Origin: Ricinus communis
Lineage: Eukaryota > Streptophyta > Magnoliopsida > Malpighiales > Euphorbiaceae
DNA: 64,000 bases
Direction of reading: 5' to 3'
Assembly (NCBI RefSeq): GCF_019578655.1
Contig: NC_063257.1
Coordinates: 17,174,001-17,238,000 of the forward strand
Position numbers and translations under genes: made by a program. A model generated the notes under the pieces. The model worked only from the letters and a program-made list of their open reading frames with translations, had not been told where the DNA came from and did not search any database. Below are positions 23,816-34,437 of this stretch, one piece after another. Each line of letters opens with the position of its first letter. Position 1 is the first letter of the stretch.

Positions 23816-24788
23816 TGTTGGCCCTTGATACACCAAGAAAGAAGGTTGAATTGGTGAAGTACAAAGAATTGTAAGTTAAAAACTTTATGCAAAGAAGAGA
23901 GGGGAAGAAGAAAAGAATAAACACAAGCTTTACAGTGGTTCAGGTATTAACCAATCCTACATCCACTCACCAATGTCTAATTAGATATTTCACTATCAAT
24001 GATTCTTTTAAGGGTACAAGATCCAATCCAAGTATTTTCAAGCTCACACTCAAACTTTTTCCTAGGAGTTTTCCCAAGCTCACCTCAAAACATAGTGTCT
24101 AGGCTCACAACAACCTTATAAGAGTTTTTCCTATCTAGGCTAACTCTCAAACCCTTTCCCAAGTGTTTGAGACTCACACTTAAACCCTATAAGTGATTAA
24201 GGCTCACATTCAAACCTTTCAACAACCAAAATAAAGATAAAATATTTACAAAAAGATAAGAAATTAGTTAGCAAAGAATTGACATTTATAAAGGTTCTTG
24301 ATCATCCATTAATGACCATTGGAGAGGGGATATTTATACCCTTCAAACTCTAAAGAGTTATTACATTGAAACCTTAAGCCATTCCCTTTTGCTTTAATAT
24401 ACACAGTGCATTATTTGCATTGACAAACCAACAATTGCGGTTGTGATTTATGAAATTTCTGCAACGGCTAATACACATGGAAATTATAGCTGTTGGTGAT
24501 CTATAATAGTCTGATTTTATATAACTTTTACCATCGCACTTTTTGCTTTGCGATCGCAAAATTAAGCCAAAGTTCTCTGTGATAATATTGCCCATTTTCA
24601 CGATCGCACCTTGAAAATCACAGTCATAGTTTTTATGCAGAAATGAATTTCTAAAGTCTCAACCTCTAAATGATCAGTACATAAATCCCTATATGAAAAT
24701 TACTTAGAAAGAACATTAATACCACTCAATTTGATTGTCAAGATCAAAATCAAGGATTAGCAAGTTAATGAAATAACTTAGTTTAACA
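23816..24788 (-). repeat. LTR of the minus-strand SIRE-like element
   Basis: On the minus strand it starts TGTTAAACTAAG and ends GGTGTATCAAGGGCCAACA, next to a degenerate initiator-Met PBS (about 23792-23804). At about 970 bp it differs from the LTR at 16470. It carries a small cluster of CGATCG and GCGATCGC motifs at 24530-24615. Confidence 0.6.
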
Positions 24789-25930
24789 CTTGTCTTATTT
24801 GAACATTAACAATTATTGTCTTAATTAAAATATCATTGTAATTTACTTCCTAATCATTTTAAGACAAGGAGTACTATTCTTTGGTCAACGGGAATTTGAC
24901 TTATGAGTTGTCATATAAAACTTATCTTTTTATCCTTATTTACGACTCCTTTACAAATAAGGAAACAAGCTTGTTTGTTGAGATTAAAAATCTAACAAGG
25001 CTAATTTATCAACCAATTCTAAATTTAATTGTGTTTATCAAGATTCATCATCAGGATAATCAAATTTTCAATAGAAAAATAAAAAACAACAAGATTTTCT
25101 TACCCTTTTCATGCTCTACACATGGAGAAGAAAAGTTATGCTTAGTTATAGAAATTGCAATCTTTTCTGTACAAACTCCTTGATCCAAAATAGAATGTAA
25201 AAACTAACTTGTTTATATTTTCCTTTTAGAATAAATATCAAGATGTTGTAATTTTTTTTGGTTCTATAGCGCTAATTAATCAAATATAGTTGTGATCACC
25301 ATTTACATTATGGCCATTATTTCCTATCATCCTCCTTAGGTAATTTTTTAAAATGGTCTCGTATGATGTGCAATTTCTACTACGTTTGGAAATAGAAGTA
25401 TGAATTTCTTCAATCTCATTAATATGCTATTCTATAGACATGTATCTTTTGCTACATGAAAGAAATAATATTAAAGCCAAGAGAGATTAGTAATTATAGC
25501 AAGCAAATGAAGCAATTCCGGAGTCAAATTATTAATAACAATAAAAATTTAAAAAAATTACCAAGTTCAAATTAAAGATTATAAATCAATAATGATCATT
25601 GAAAATCAAATTTTGACAAATTAATATGCAACAAAGTCTAGTTCAAATTTTCAAATATTAGATTTGACAAAAAGAGCAAAAGAAAGGGTTGCAATTTTTT
25701 TTTAACAATAAGATAATATGAGAAGAGTGAGTTGTAAAGGAAGCATTGGATTTTACCTTTTTATTATAATAATAGGTTAGACTTTTAAAGTTTATTAATG
25801 GGTCGGGATAGGTACCGATTCCTAGTCCTTTTAATATGATAAATGGGTTGTACGGTATTTTTAACCCATTTAAATTATAAATATCCATTTATCACCTATA
25901 TCCATTAAATGGATAGATATTGGTGGGCGA
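24789..25930. other. Unassigned AT-rich sequence
   Basis: No domain was recognised on either strand. The short open frames at 24881-25183 (+) and 25888-25658 (-) have no known motif. It is probably old, decayed transposon sequence. Confidence 0.3.
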
Positions 25931-25939
25931 TATGGATGA

Positions 25940-26300
25940 TTTTGATATTATTAGGAAGGATATATAAAAGACATATGATCAGTTGATCCAAAATCAATAA
26001 TCCATGTACACGACCTAATAGTAGTAGAATTACAAAAAGATTTACCTAGCGGTTCTGAAGATATGTGTAAAACAACAACATCTGGAGAGGAAGGTTTCTC
26101 GACTACACCTGTTGATACTGATGCAGTTTTAGACTTTCATTTTGGGGCTTTAGAAGGATCCCACCATTTAGGATATCTGACTAGGTCATAACATCTGCTT
26201 TGTATATGTCTTGTTGCCCTATAATATGTACATTATTTTGTTGAATTGGTCGATTTATTACCAATATCAAAGCTCTAAGTTGTATTTTGCCGAGCAGACG
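25940..26300 (-). pseudogene. Copia gag zinc-knuckle/protease scrap
   Basis: On the minus strand RCYDLVRYPKWWDPSKAPK is typical of the segment after the gag zinc knuckle in copia elements. About 150 bases on, CTWIIDFGSTDHMSFIYP matches the copia protease active site, with DFGST for the usual DSGAT. So the catalytic Asp is kept but the loop is changed. Stops and frameshifts surround both. Confidence 0.7.
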
Positions 26301-26327
26301 AGTTATTTCTTTTAACGAGAAATGATT

Positions 26328-27814
26328 TGATATCCTTGATATTACACATGTTTGCATGGTTGATTTTGAGTTATTTTTAGGGCAAATTATGTATTTTTAT
26401 ATTAGAATCACCCTGTTTTAGTTTCTTTTGTGTCTCCGGTATTTTTCTAGGTACATCATCAAAGTTAGAAAGAAATTGGACCAAATTTGGGAAGAAATGG
26501 ACGAATCGGGCGCGTTAGATTATTCAAGACGCCCGTGCTGAGGAGCACGATTAGGGTCAGAGGGCGTTTTAAAATTCCTTACCTATGGCGAGAAGAAATG
26601 ATTTACAACACGGCTTCCAAGAGTGACACGGCCTAGGAGCATGCATGTGCTAAGCAGCACGACCCAAATCCAAGTCGTGCTGAAGAAGGCCAGATGTACA
26701 ATTTTAGCTCAACACGGCATGGATCTAGGCCAAGCTGGTCAGCACAGCCAAATCCAAGCCGTGTTAGATCCTGAAACATGAATTAAAAGAAAAGAAGAAA
26801 AGAAAGAGAGAGAGGATTCTATAGAGATAAAATTTTGGGGTATTCAAGATAAACTTTGAGAGCAACCTTCCAGACGATCAAGAAGAGCAAAACAGAGACA
26901 AATTCCATTTCAACATCATCCAAATAGTTGTTCTTGAGGATTGGTTTTAAGATTCAAAGGAAAAAAGAAGGAGACCTTGAGCTGCATAAATTGGATTCAG
27001 AGTTATTCAAGAGGGGATAGTATTTCCACCATTTGAGAAAAGGGTGTACATATTTTTTTATTCTTGTTTACTTTGTATTAGTTTAATCATGAACATGTGT
27101 ACCTAATCTTATTAAACCCATTTTGGGGTGATCTTTAGCTATGCTAGGCTTGTTTTGTGCTTAATTGATTGAATTGTTGATTTAATATTGTAGTTTTCAT
27201 TCAAGTATAATAAAATCTATTGTTTCTTCTTCATTGTTGATTCAATTTGAGAACTTCTTTGTAATTGAGAAATTCAATTGAGTTTGGACAACTGCTTATG
27301 TGATTAAGTGATTTGCATCTTAGAGATAAGTGTAATAACTTACTGAAATAAGAACTACACATTCTTATTAGTGGTAATTTAGAGATTAATGCTATTCTAA
27401 ACTCAATTGTTAGGAAGAGATTCCAACTTTAGATCTTTACGGTTAGGAATTGGTTAACTCGAGAGAGAGGCTAATTTATTTAAAAAATTATCCATAGATC
27501 GCAATTCTTAATCAATCACTTCATAAATCATTATTTTTAACCCGGCTAGCTAAAGGGATCCCCAATTTGGTCAACTCATCTTATTGTCTTTTTCAAACTT
27601 CCGTTCTTTTCGTTAAAATTTAGTTTTCATTTGCATTCTCAATCATTTTTAATTAATGATCTTCACCACATTTTGGTCGGTTAGATAATAGGAATAGCAT
27701 AGTAGTAGTAGCTTCTCAGTTCCCGTGGGATATGACATTGATACTTGCCATAGCTAGACTACATTCAATTAGTGCACTTGCCTGTAGATTGTTAGTTGTG
27801 TTTAGCCAACATCA
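26328..27814 (+). repeat. Athila-type 5' LTR
   Basis: It starts TGATATCCTTGATATTAC, ends CCAACATCA, and is about 1487 bp. The PBS TGGCATCGTTGCTAGGGA (27821-27838) matches 14 of 18 bases of the tRNA-Asp primer. It is the same family as 7778-9267 in the other orientation. Palindromes lie at 26530-26770. No TSD could be tested because the matching 3' LTR was not found. Confidence 0.8.
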
Positions 27815-27965
27815 AATTTTTGGCATCGTTGCTAGGGACCTGTTTTGAGAAATATGGTGAACTGTGTGTTCTTATTAATCTATCCATTTATTCTTTGTTA
27901 TTTGTTTTTGTTTGATTTTATTTTATTCATTTGTGTTGTTGGTTATTCGTTGTTTCAGGTAGTGT

Positions 27966-28087
27966 ATGACTAGGAGATCCAATCCTGATCTAGTAGACCC
28001 TCTACCAGAGCTAGAGCAATCCCTCAGGCAATTGAGGAAGCGGTTGAACATAGAGGAGGAAGAGATTCAGGTTGGAAAAGCAGTAGA
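27966..28087 (+). pseudogene. Athila-type gag N-terminal fragment
   Basis: It begins ATGACTAGGAGATCC and reads MTRRSNPDLVDPLPELEQSL, RQLRKRLNIEEEEIQVGKAV. After about 40 codons it joins without a spacer to the RNase H region of another Ty3 lineage at 28088. Confidence 0.75.
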
Positions 28088-28275
28088 TGAGTTATTGATT
28101 TTACCTGTCTTTGATAAGACCTTTGAGATTTAATATGATGCTAGTGGCATTGGAGTTGGGGTGAATTTTGATGATAGAAGGAAGACTCATATGTTACTTT
28201 AGTAGGAAATTGAATAGGGTAGCATTAAGATACCCAACATATGATAAAGAGTTTCATGCATTAGTTCATGCATTG
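28088..28275 (+). pseudogene. Ty3 RNase H fragment (left half, interrupted)
   Basis: It reads LPVFDKTFEI*YDASGIGVG, the start of the RNase H domain with its catalytic Asp in YDAS. Stops and a frameshift follow. The domain continues at 35892 on the other side of the 7.6-kb insertion. The style fits a chromovirus-like pol and not Athila. Confidence 0.7.
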
Positions 28276-29705
28276 TGATAAGCATCATATTACACATGTT
28301 TTCATGCCCGATTGTTCACATTTTTATGCATGATTATCCCGTTTTATGCTAGAATCACCTGTCTTTTGTTTTCCTTTTCGTTTCAGGTCATTTTCGAAGG
28401 ACACCATCAGCAAGCGAGGGAAATACGTGTGATTACGGAGCAAATTCCATCAAATTGGGCGAGAACAAGCACCCCGAGGGTTGAGCACGGCCTGGACTCC
28501 GGCCGTGCTGAATTATCAAGAGGCTATCCCCAATTGTGCCATTTCAGCACGCCTTCCGTAGCCACCACGGCCTGTGGTGGATCAGCACCGCCTTGGGCAC
28601 GACCTGTGGTGGCTCAGCACAACAGACTCCACAGATTCAGCACAGCCTGGACTCCAGCCGTGCTAAATCAACTATATAGGCGATTTTGAATTCTAATTGA
28701 AGAGGACGATTTTTGGACTCAATTCCAAGACACACACTTAATCAAATATTTCCTATACCTCAATTGTAGACCTGGAGAGATCAATTTTCATCAATTGAAG
28801 GGGGGATTCCACTTATTCCAACATCGAATTGAAGATCAAGACAAACTTTGGGAGTATTCAAGAGGCAACTAGGGTTTGAGATTTTGAATTTGCAAATTTA
28901 GGGTTTCTCATTTAGCTTGAAAGAGAAGGGTGTATATACCTTTAATTTGTTTTTCCTTATTTTGTTCTTTAATTGCTTTGACTATGAACATGAGCAGCTA
29001 GATCTTTTGAATCCATTAGGGTTCACCTTTGTTGATGGATTATGCTTAATTGTTAGTTTTTTATAATTGTCATTCTTGCAATCTTCTTGCTATTCAGTAA
29101 TAAAAGTTTGATGCAGTTAATTTGAGACATTGGATTAATTGTTTATTAGGTTGTTTCTTGACATTGAGAAATGCTTGTTACAACTGGATTTTGAATAGTA
29201 AGGACTGGTAGTTAACACTTAGAGATGAGGTTGATTTACTTGCCGGATTAAGAACTAACAACTCTTAATAGTCTTAAATCATACTTAATGCTAATTTGTA
29301 GTAATCTGATAGGAAGAGATTCCATTAGGTTAGTGCAGGGTTTAGGAATCCGGTAAGCTCGAGAGAGGAACCGGGATTCAATTCAGGGATTTAGGCAGGT
29401 AAACAAGATCGGCAATCCATAAAATTCATCTTTAAAATTCCATCACTTAGGCTCCCTTTTGGATTTATTTCTCTCTTTACAATTGTCTTTTAATTGTCCA
29501 TTGTTGTCCTTCATTTACTTAATTGCACTCATAACAATTACCGGTATGTTAGAACTTTCACACCCTATTTCGGACTAGATAACATAGCGAGGTAGTAACT
29601 CTAGGTTCACCCGATCTCCGGGGGATACGACCTTGATACTCACTAGTGCTAGGCTGCATCGGTAGGTTCAACGCCTTAGGTGTAGGTTGCATAAAGAGCC
29701 CATCA
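28276..29705 (+). repeat. 5' LTR of the gag-protease element
   Basis: It starts TGATAAGCATCAT and ends AGAGCCCATCA. U3 contains many CAGCAC and GCCGTGCT motifs (28478-28665) before CTATATAGG (28672-28680), the probable TATA box. Confidence 0.85.
28478..28680 (+). promoter_or_regulatory. Palindrome cluster and TATA box in LTR U3
   Basis: Inverted pairs such as AGCACGGCC...GGCCGTGCT and CCACCACGGCC...GGTGG are packed in about 190 bp and followed by the TATA box CTATATAGG. They could be protein-binding sites or form a cruciform, but this is inference. Confidence 0.45.
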
Positions 29706-29880
29706 AGTTTTTGGCTATTCTTGTCGGGAGTCAGAATTTCGCGGTGAACTAGAGTGAATTGTTTTGTGTTAATTTAGTCATTATTTGTTTTATTCATTTA
29801 TTCTTTAATTTTATTATTATTTATTATTATATTATTTTTGTTGATCGGTGGTTGTGTGGACTTTCGGTTTCAGGTAGTTT
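29706..29880 (+). other. Degenerate tRNA-Asp PBS and leader
   Basis: After the LTR comes TTTTTGGCTATTCTTGTCGG. It begins with the expected TGGC at 29712 but has drifted in the rest of the primer site. The leader runs to the gag ATG at 29881. Confidence 0.55.
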
Positions 29881-30965
29881 ATGACCAGGAGCTCAAACTC
29901 GAATCTTATAGAGCCTCTATCTGATCCAGAACGATCCCTCAGACTCTTAAGAAAGAGGTTGCAATTAGAAGAGGAGGAGATTGAGGTTGAGGTACCTGTG
30001 GATAGACTAGACACGATGGAAAACCATGACCCCCACGCCAATGAGGATCAGAGAACGATGTACGAGTTTGCTCGACCATCTTTGGATGGGACGAAAACTA
30101 GTATAGTCAGACCTGCTGTAGCGGCCAACAATTTAGAGATAAAGGCCAATGTTATCCAGATGATCCAACAAAGCGTGCAGTTTGGAGGATTGCCCAGCGA
30201 GGATCCCAATGCACATATCTCCAACTTTTTGGAGATTTGTGACACATTCAAAATAAATGGAACAACCGATGATGCCATTCGGCTGAGATTGTTTCCATTT
30301 TCCTTGAGGGACAGAGCAAAGAGATGGTTGCAATCTCTTCCACAATAGACGATCACTACCTGGAAGGCGTTGGCCGAAAAATTTTTATATAAGTATTTTC
30401 CTCCCGCTAAAACTGCTAAACTTAGAAATGACATATCTTCTTTTGTGCAGTTTGATGATGAAAGCATGTACGATGCATGGGAGAGATTTAAAGATCTTTT
30501 GAGATGCTGCCCACATCACGGATTGCCGGTGTGGATGCAGTTCGGACCTTCTACGGTGGGTTGAACCTTGCAACGAGGGCAGATGGTGGATGCTGCAGCA
30601 GTGGGGCGCTAAACAGAAGAGCCCGAGCGGGCTCGAACTTGATAGAGGAAATGGCCATGAACAATTATCGTTGGCAATCCTCTAGGAGCCGACCAGGAAG
30701 ACAGGGAGTGGTCAACCAAGTGGACTCTACAGCAACCTTGGTAGCTCAAGTGGAGCTTCTAGCCAAGAAGATCGATCAACTCAGATGCCGGTTCATGCAG
30801 TGACGTTGGTCGCGAGTTTTGTGGTGGCCCGCATTACAAGGCGAATCGCATCATGGGAGGTATATTTGCTTCATCCTCTACTACTTTTCCATCTAATTAC
30901 GCTATGTCGTCGATGTTGAACAGTTAATTATATGGGAATGCCCCAAGGCGGTGAACGATCCTTGA
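29881..30965 (+). pseudogene. Athila-type gag with stop and frameshift
   Basis: It starts MTRSSNSNLIEPLSDPERSL. The gag domain follows, with [20 protein letters not shown] and [19 protein letters not shown] stop TAG at 30346-30348 interrupts the frame. The same frame resumes with [19 protein letters not shown] and shifts near 30540 to the frame of the downstream ORF. A poor zinc-knuckle-like stretch (FCGGPHYKANRIMGG) follows at about 30815-30860. Confidence 0.8.
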
Positions 30966-32510
30966 CAGAATACATACAACCCTGGGTGGCGCAATCATCC
31001 CAACTTCGGTTGGAGGAATAATAACGCTCTGTGGTCCACCTGGTTTCGGAGACTTCATCAACAACCGCGTAACATTCACCGGACTGCACAAGCTCCTCCT
31101 CTACCGGAAAAGAAGTCAAATTTAGAGGAGCTTATGATGAAGTTTGTGACGTCTACGGAGATGAGGTTCCAGCAAACTGATAGTGCACTTAGGAACCAGC
31201 AGGCCTCGATTCAGAACTTGGAGACCCAAATTGGCCAAATCTCTAAGATGTTGTCTGAGAGGCAGCAAGGAGCGCTCCCGAGCACCACTGAGTCTAACCC
31301 GAGGGAGCACGTGAATGCCATCACTTTGCATTCAGGTAAGTTAGTTTCAGCTCCTTCTAAGCCTGTTTTTGATGACGCCACTATTGATGTGCAGGTTAAG
31401 GCAAGCAGTAAGGTTAGGGAACCTAAGGGACAAAAGGTGAAATCAATTCCAGTTAGGGAATATCAACCTAAGATTCCTTATCCTGCTAGAGATAAACAAG
31501 CAGAGGCGAAAGAGCAGTTCAGTAAGTTTTTAGATATTTTTAGACAACTGCATATTAACTTGCCTTTTATTGATGCATTGGAGCAAATGCCAAAGTATGC
31601 TAAGTTCTTAAAGGACATACTTAGCAGAAAAAGGAAGTTGGAGGAGGTCGCCTATGTTCAGCTTAATGAGGAGTGCTCAGCGGTGTTTCAGAGCAAGTTG
31701 CCAGAGAAACGTCACGATCCAGGGAGTTTCACTATTCCTTGCACTTTAGGTAATTTATATGTTGATGATGCATTAGCTGATTTGGGGGCTAGCATAAATG
31801 TCATGCCCACTAGTTTGTTCAATAAGCTAGGTTTGGGGGAGGCAAAATCCACTAGGATGTGCATACAATTAGCTGATCGTTCTGTTAAGCTTCCTAGGGG
31901 AATTGTGGAAAATGTGCTAGTTAAGGTAGATAAGTTCATATTTCCTGTGGACTTTGTGGTTTTGGATATGGACAATGAGCATGGTATACCATTAATTTTG
32001 GGGAGACCTTTCCTTGCCACAGCTAGAGCTAAAATAGACGTATTTGAGGGGAAGTTAGAACTTAATGTAGGGGACGATTGTGTCACTTTTAGTTTACCCT
32101 CATTTGATAGTTCTTCCACCGACCATGTTCATGCCATTTGTTGTATTGATGGAATTGATCTTGCATGTAATACACAACCACAAGATGTACAAATGGATGA
32201 TGCTATACATGTCTCTTCCCCTACTAGTATGTGTTATTCATCTGAAAAAAATAACTTTTATCAATATGAGACTTTGTGCTGTGATAGACCCGAGAAGGGT
32301 AGTTGCAAGTTTGTTTTTGACAGATCACTTAGCCGGAATTCGGAGTGGATGAATGGACATCCCAAATCGGTCCAGAGAGCACCTCCTTGGACATCTACTG
32401 CACACATCGGACCTTTTCATTGCGCTTATATGCCTCGAACCCCAACTTACATTGAGCCTACCTTCTTAATTTGCCCGCGATGCAGGAATGCTGATCCAGA
32501 GTCCAGCTAG
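30966..32510 (+). CDS. Gag C-terminus and aspartic protease
   Basis: The frame is open from 30966, where QNTYNPGWRNHPNFGWRNNN already looks like gag. The first ATG is at 31134, giving 458 residues. A coiled-coil-like part (LRNQQASIQNLETQIGQISK) is followed, near residue 216 counted from the ATG, by the protease motif DLGAS. The flap/psi motif IPLILGRPFLATARA sits near residue 284. Aspartic proteases of this family often have DLGAS or DTGAS, so the active Asp is present. The ORF ends without reverse transcriptase; the last 60 or so residues do not resemble a known domain. It is probably inactive because gag upstream is broken. Confidence 0.75.
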   Translation, partial: QNTYNPGWRNHPNFGWRNNNALWSTWFRRLHQQPRNIHRTAQAPPLPEKKSNLEELMMKFVTSTEMRFQQTDSALRNQQASIQNLETQIGQISKMLSERQQGALPSTTESNPREHVNAITLHSGKLVSAPSKPVFDDATIDVQVKASSKVREPKGQKVKSIPVREYQPKIPYPARDKQAEAKEQFSKFLDIFRQLHINLPFIDALEQMPKYAKFLKDILSRKRKLEEVAYVQLNEECSAVFQSKLPEKRHDPGSFTIPCTLGNLYVDDALADLGASINVMPTSLFNKLGLGEAKSTRMCIQLADRSVKLPRGIVENVLVKVDKFIFPVDFVVLDMDNEHGIPLILGRPFLATARAKIDVFEGKLELNVGDDCVTFSLPSFDSSSTDHVHAICCIDGIDLACNTQPQDVQMDDAIHVSSPTSMCYSSEKNNFYQYETLCCDRPEKGSCKFVFDRSLSRNSEWMNGHPKSVQRAPPWTSTAHIGPFHCAYMPRTPTYIEPTFLICPRCRNADPESS

Positions 32511-34400
32511 ATGACTCGAACAAAAACAAGCGCCTTCGGGAGGCATTCCCGAATCTATTTTTGCTTTCTGAATTTTTGGACATTTTTTTATTTTATTTTA
32601 TGTAGTCATTTACAGTTAGATATTTCAATCTGTTTTTAGTAAGTTTGATTTTGAGGAGATGCTATCTTATTGAACCTTTTACTAGATGTTGCTTGGAATG
32701 TGTTTATTCTTGAATTTTGCAGGAGTTAGCCTACTTGATGCTCGTACGTAATTTTGAGGACTGACATATTTTGAAGTGTTAAAGTACACATCAAGGGCAG
32801 TATCTAGTAGACTTTCTAGTTTTTATCTCTTCTTGTCGTCTTGTTTTTCTCTTAGTTTTCTAATTTCTTTTATGGACTCCCATAATTAGCTTCATTTTAC
32901 GTATTTTATTCCTTTTATTTTGGAGTGCCTACCTTGTTCACACTGAGGACAGTGTCTTTCACAAGTGTGGGGTAGGTACCGTAGATTTGTGCAGGTACCG
33001 ATTTTATCTTTGCTGTTTTTATCTTGTTTTAATATCCCTTATTGATTGAGTCCATTCATTATTACTGTCCTTATCTTGAGTTTTGTTTTAATCGAGTAGT
33101 TAATGATTTTCTCCTTTGAATGGATTCCCTTATAGCTTTTATCGAACCTTGTTGGAAGAAGGCAATGAACGAATCTCTTAATTACAATCCAGCCAGGTAA
33201 AACTGGTATTTTTCCTTAAATTCTTCCATTTTACTTTATCTTAGATATAGAACACTGTTAATATTGTTGCTTATTATTGTGATTGACTGTTTAAACTTTG
33301 GTTTGAGAATTCATGCAATTTTAACCCACTCAAATGGTGAGATTTTGAGCCAATTGGTGCATCACTATTATCTCCCTTTTCTTTCATTAGTGAGCATTTT
33401 ACAGAATCTCTGTTTCTAAAACTTGCTTTCACGATATCATTGAGATTACATGAATTGTCAATAATCGTGAGATGATTTGGGCACTTAGGATTTACACAAT
33501 TTGGCCAAAAAGCCTAACCCTATTTTTCCCTTAGTGAACCAATTTTGAGCCTTAGCCATTCCTTTCGTGACAATAATAACAGTGACACTCATCTTATCAC
33601 TTCTATTCATTTGACCATTCTTTCTACCATTGTTGCTGGAAATTATATAAGTTATGCTGCATTTTACTTTGGATCAATCTGCATTCATATATTTCACTAA
33701 GTTGCTAGATTTTTCATAAATGCTCCCTTCAATTATTGTATGTGTCAATAACCAACAACTCCTACATAAGCTGTTGTAATATATATACATAGTATATATA
33801 TTTATATATAAAAAAAATAAAAAAAAAACAAAAAACAAAAAAACAAAAAAAAAATGTAGAAAGTATTAATTTAGTTCATTTCGAGCATCATCTTATTTTT
33901 AGAGCAACTTAGTGTTCATTTTGGTACAGCACTTGATCCTTCATTACTTTCTTGCATTACTTGCTTAACTTCCAGCAACTTGTAGCCTACTTTCCATATT
34001 TATACGTACCTTACCTTAACCCCATTACAACCTGGCTCAAGACCCTTTGATCATGATTATTGATTATTTCGTAGTAGTGGAGATTGAATCCATAAGCAAG
34101 CCTATGGTAAGCACTTTTCCCCGTATTTTTGCGTTGAGAGCTTGGCGATCTTCTTTCACCTATATACACTTGTGTGTTTTGAGTGATATCTTGTGAGGCA
34201 TGATTCTCAATTTCTTAATTTAGATGGTTTATCATTTTAACTTTAGCAACTTTATTAAGTTTGCTCTTTCTCTTAAGGATTTAGTGATTTGGGGATTTTG
34301 GGAAAAATCATTATGGAGTTTTGAAATTTGTTTTGAGCTAACCTCCTGCAATGCAGCTGATTGAGTTATTTGATATCTTTTGAGGAGTGAGTTGTAAATC
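32511..34400 (+). other. Non-coding 3' region of the gag-protease element
   Basis: AT-rich, with no supported ORF. It includes an A-rich run near 33806-33854 and an (AT)n tract just before it. It holds the internal hairpin-purine module at 32940. Confidence 0.6.
32940..32973 (+). promoter_or_regulatory. Internal hairpin plus PPT-like tract
   Basis: ACACTG, loop AGGA, CAGTGT (32940-32955) is a perfect 6-bp stem. It is followed by AAGTGTGGGGT (32963-32973), about 1.46 kb before the 3' PPT. Confidence 0.65.
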
Positions 34401-34437
34401 GCTTGAGGATAAGCAAAAGTTTAAGTATGGGGTAATT
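34401..34437 (+). promoter_or_regulatory. 3' PPT with hairpin
   Basis: GCTTG, loop AGGA, TAAGC (34401-34414, one G-U pair) precedes AAGTATGGGGTAATT next to the 3' LTR. Confidence 0.7.
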
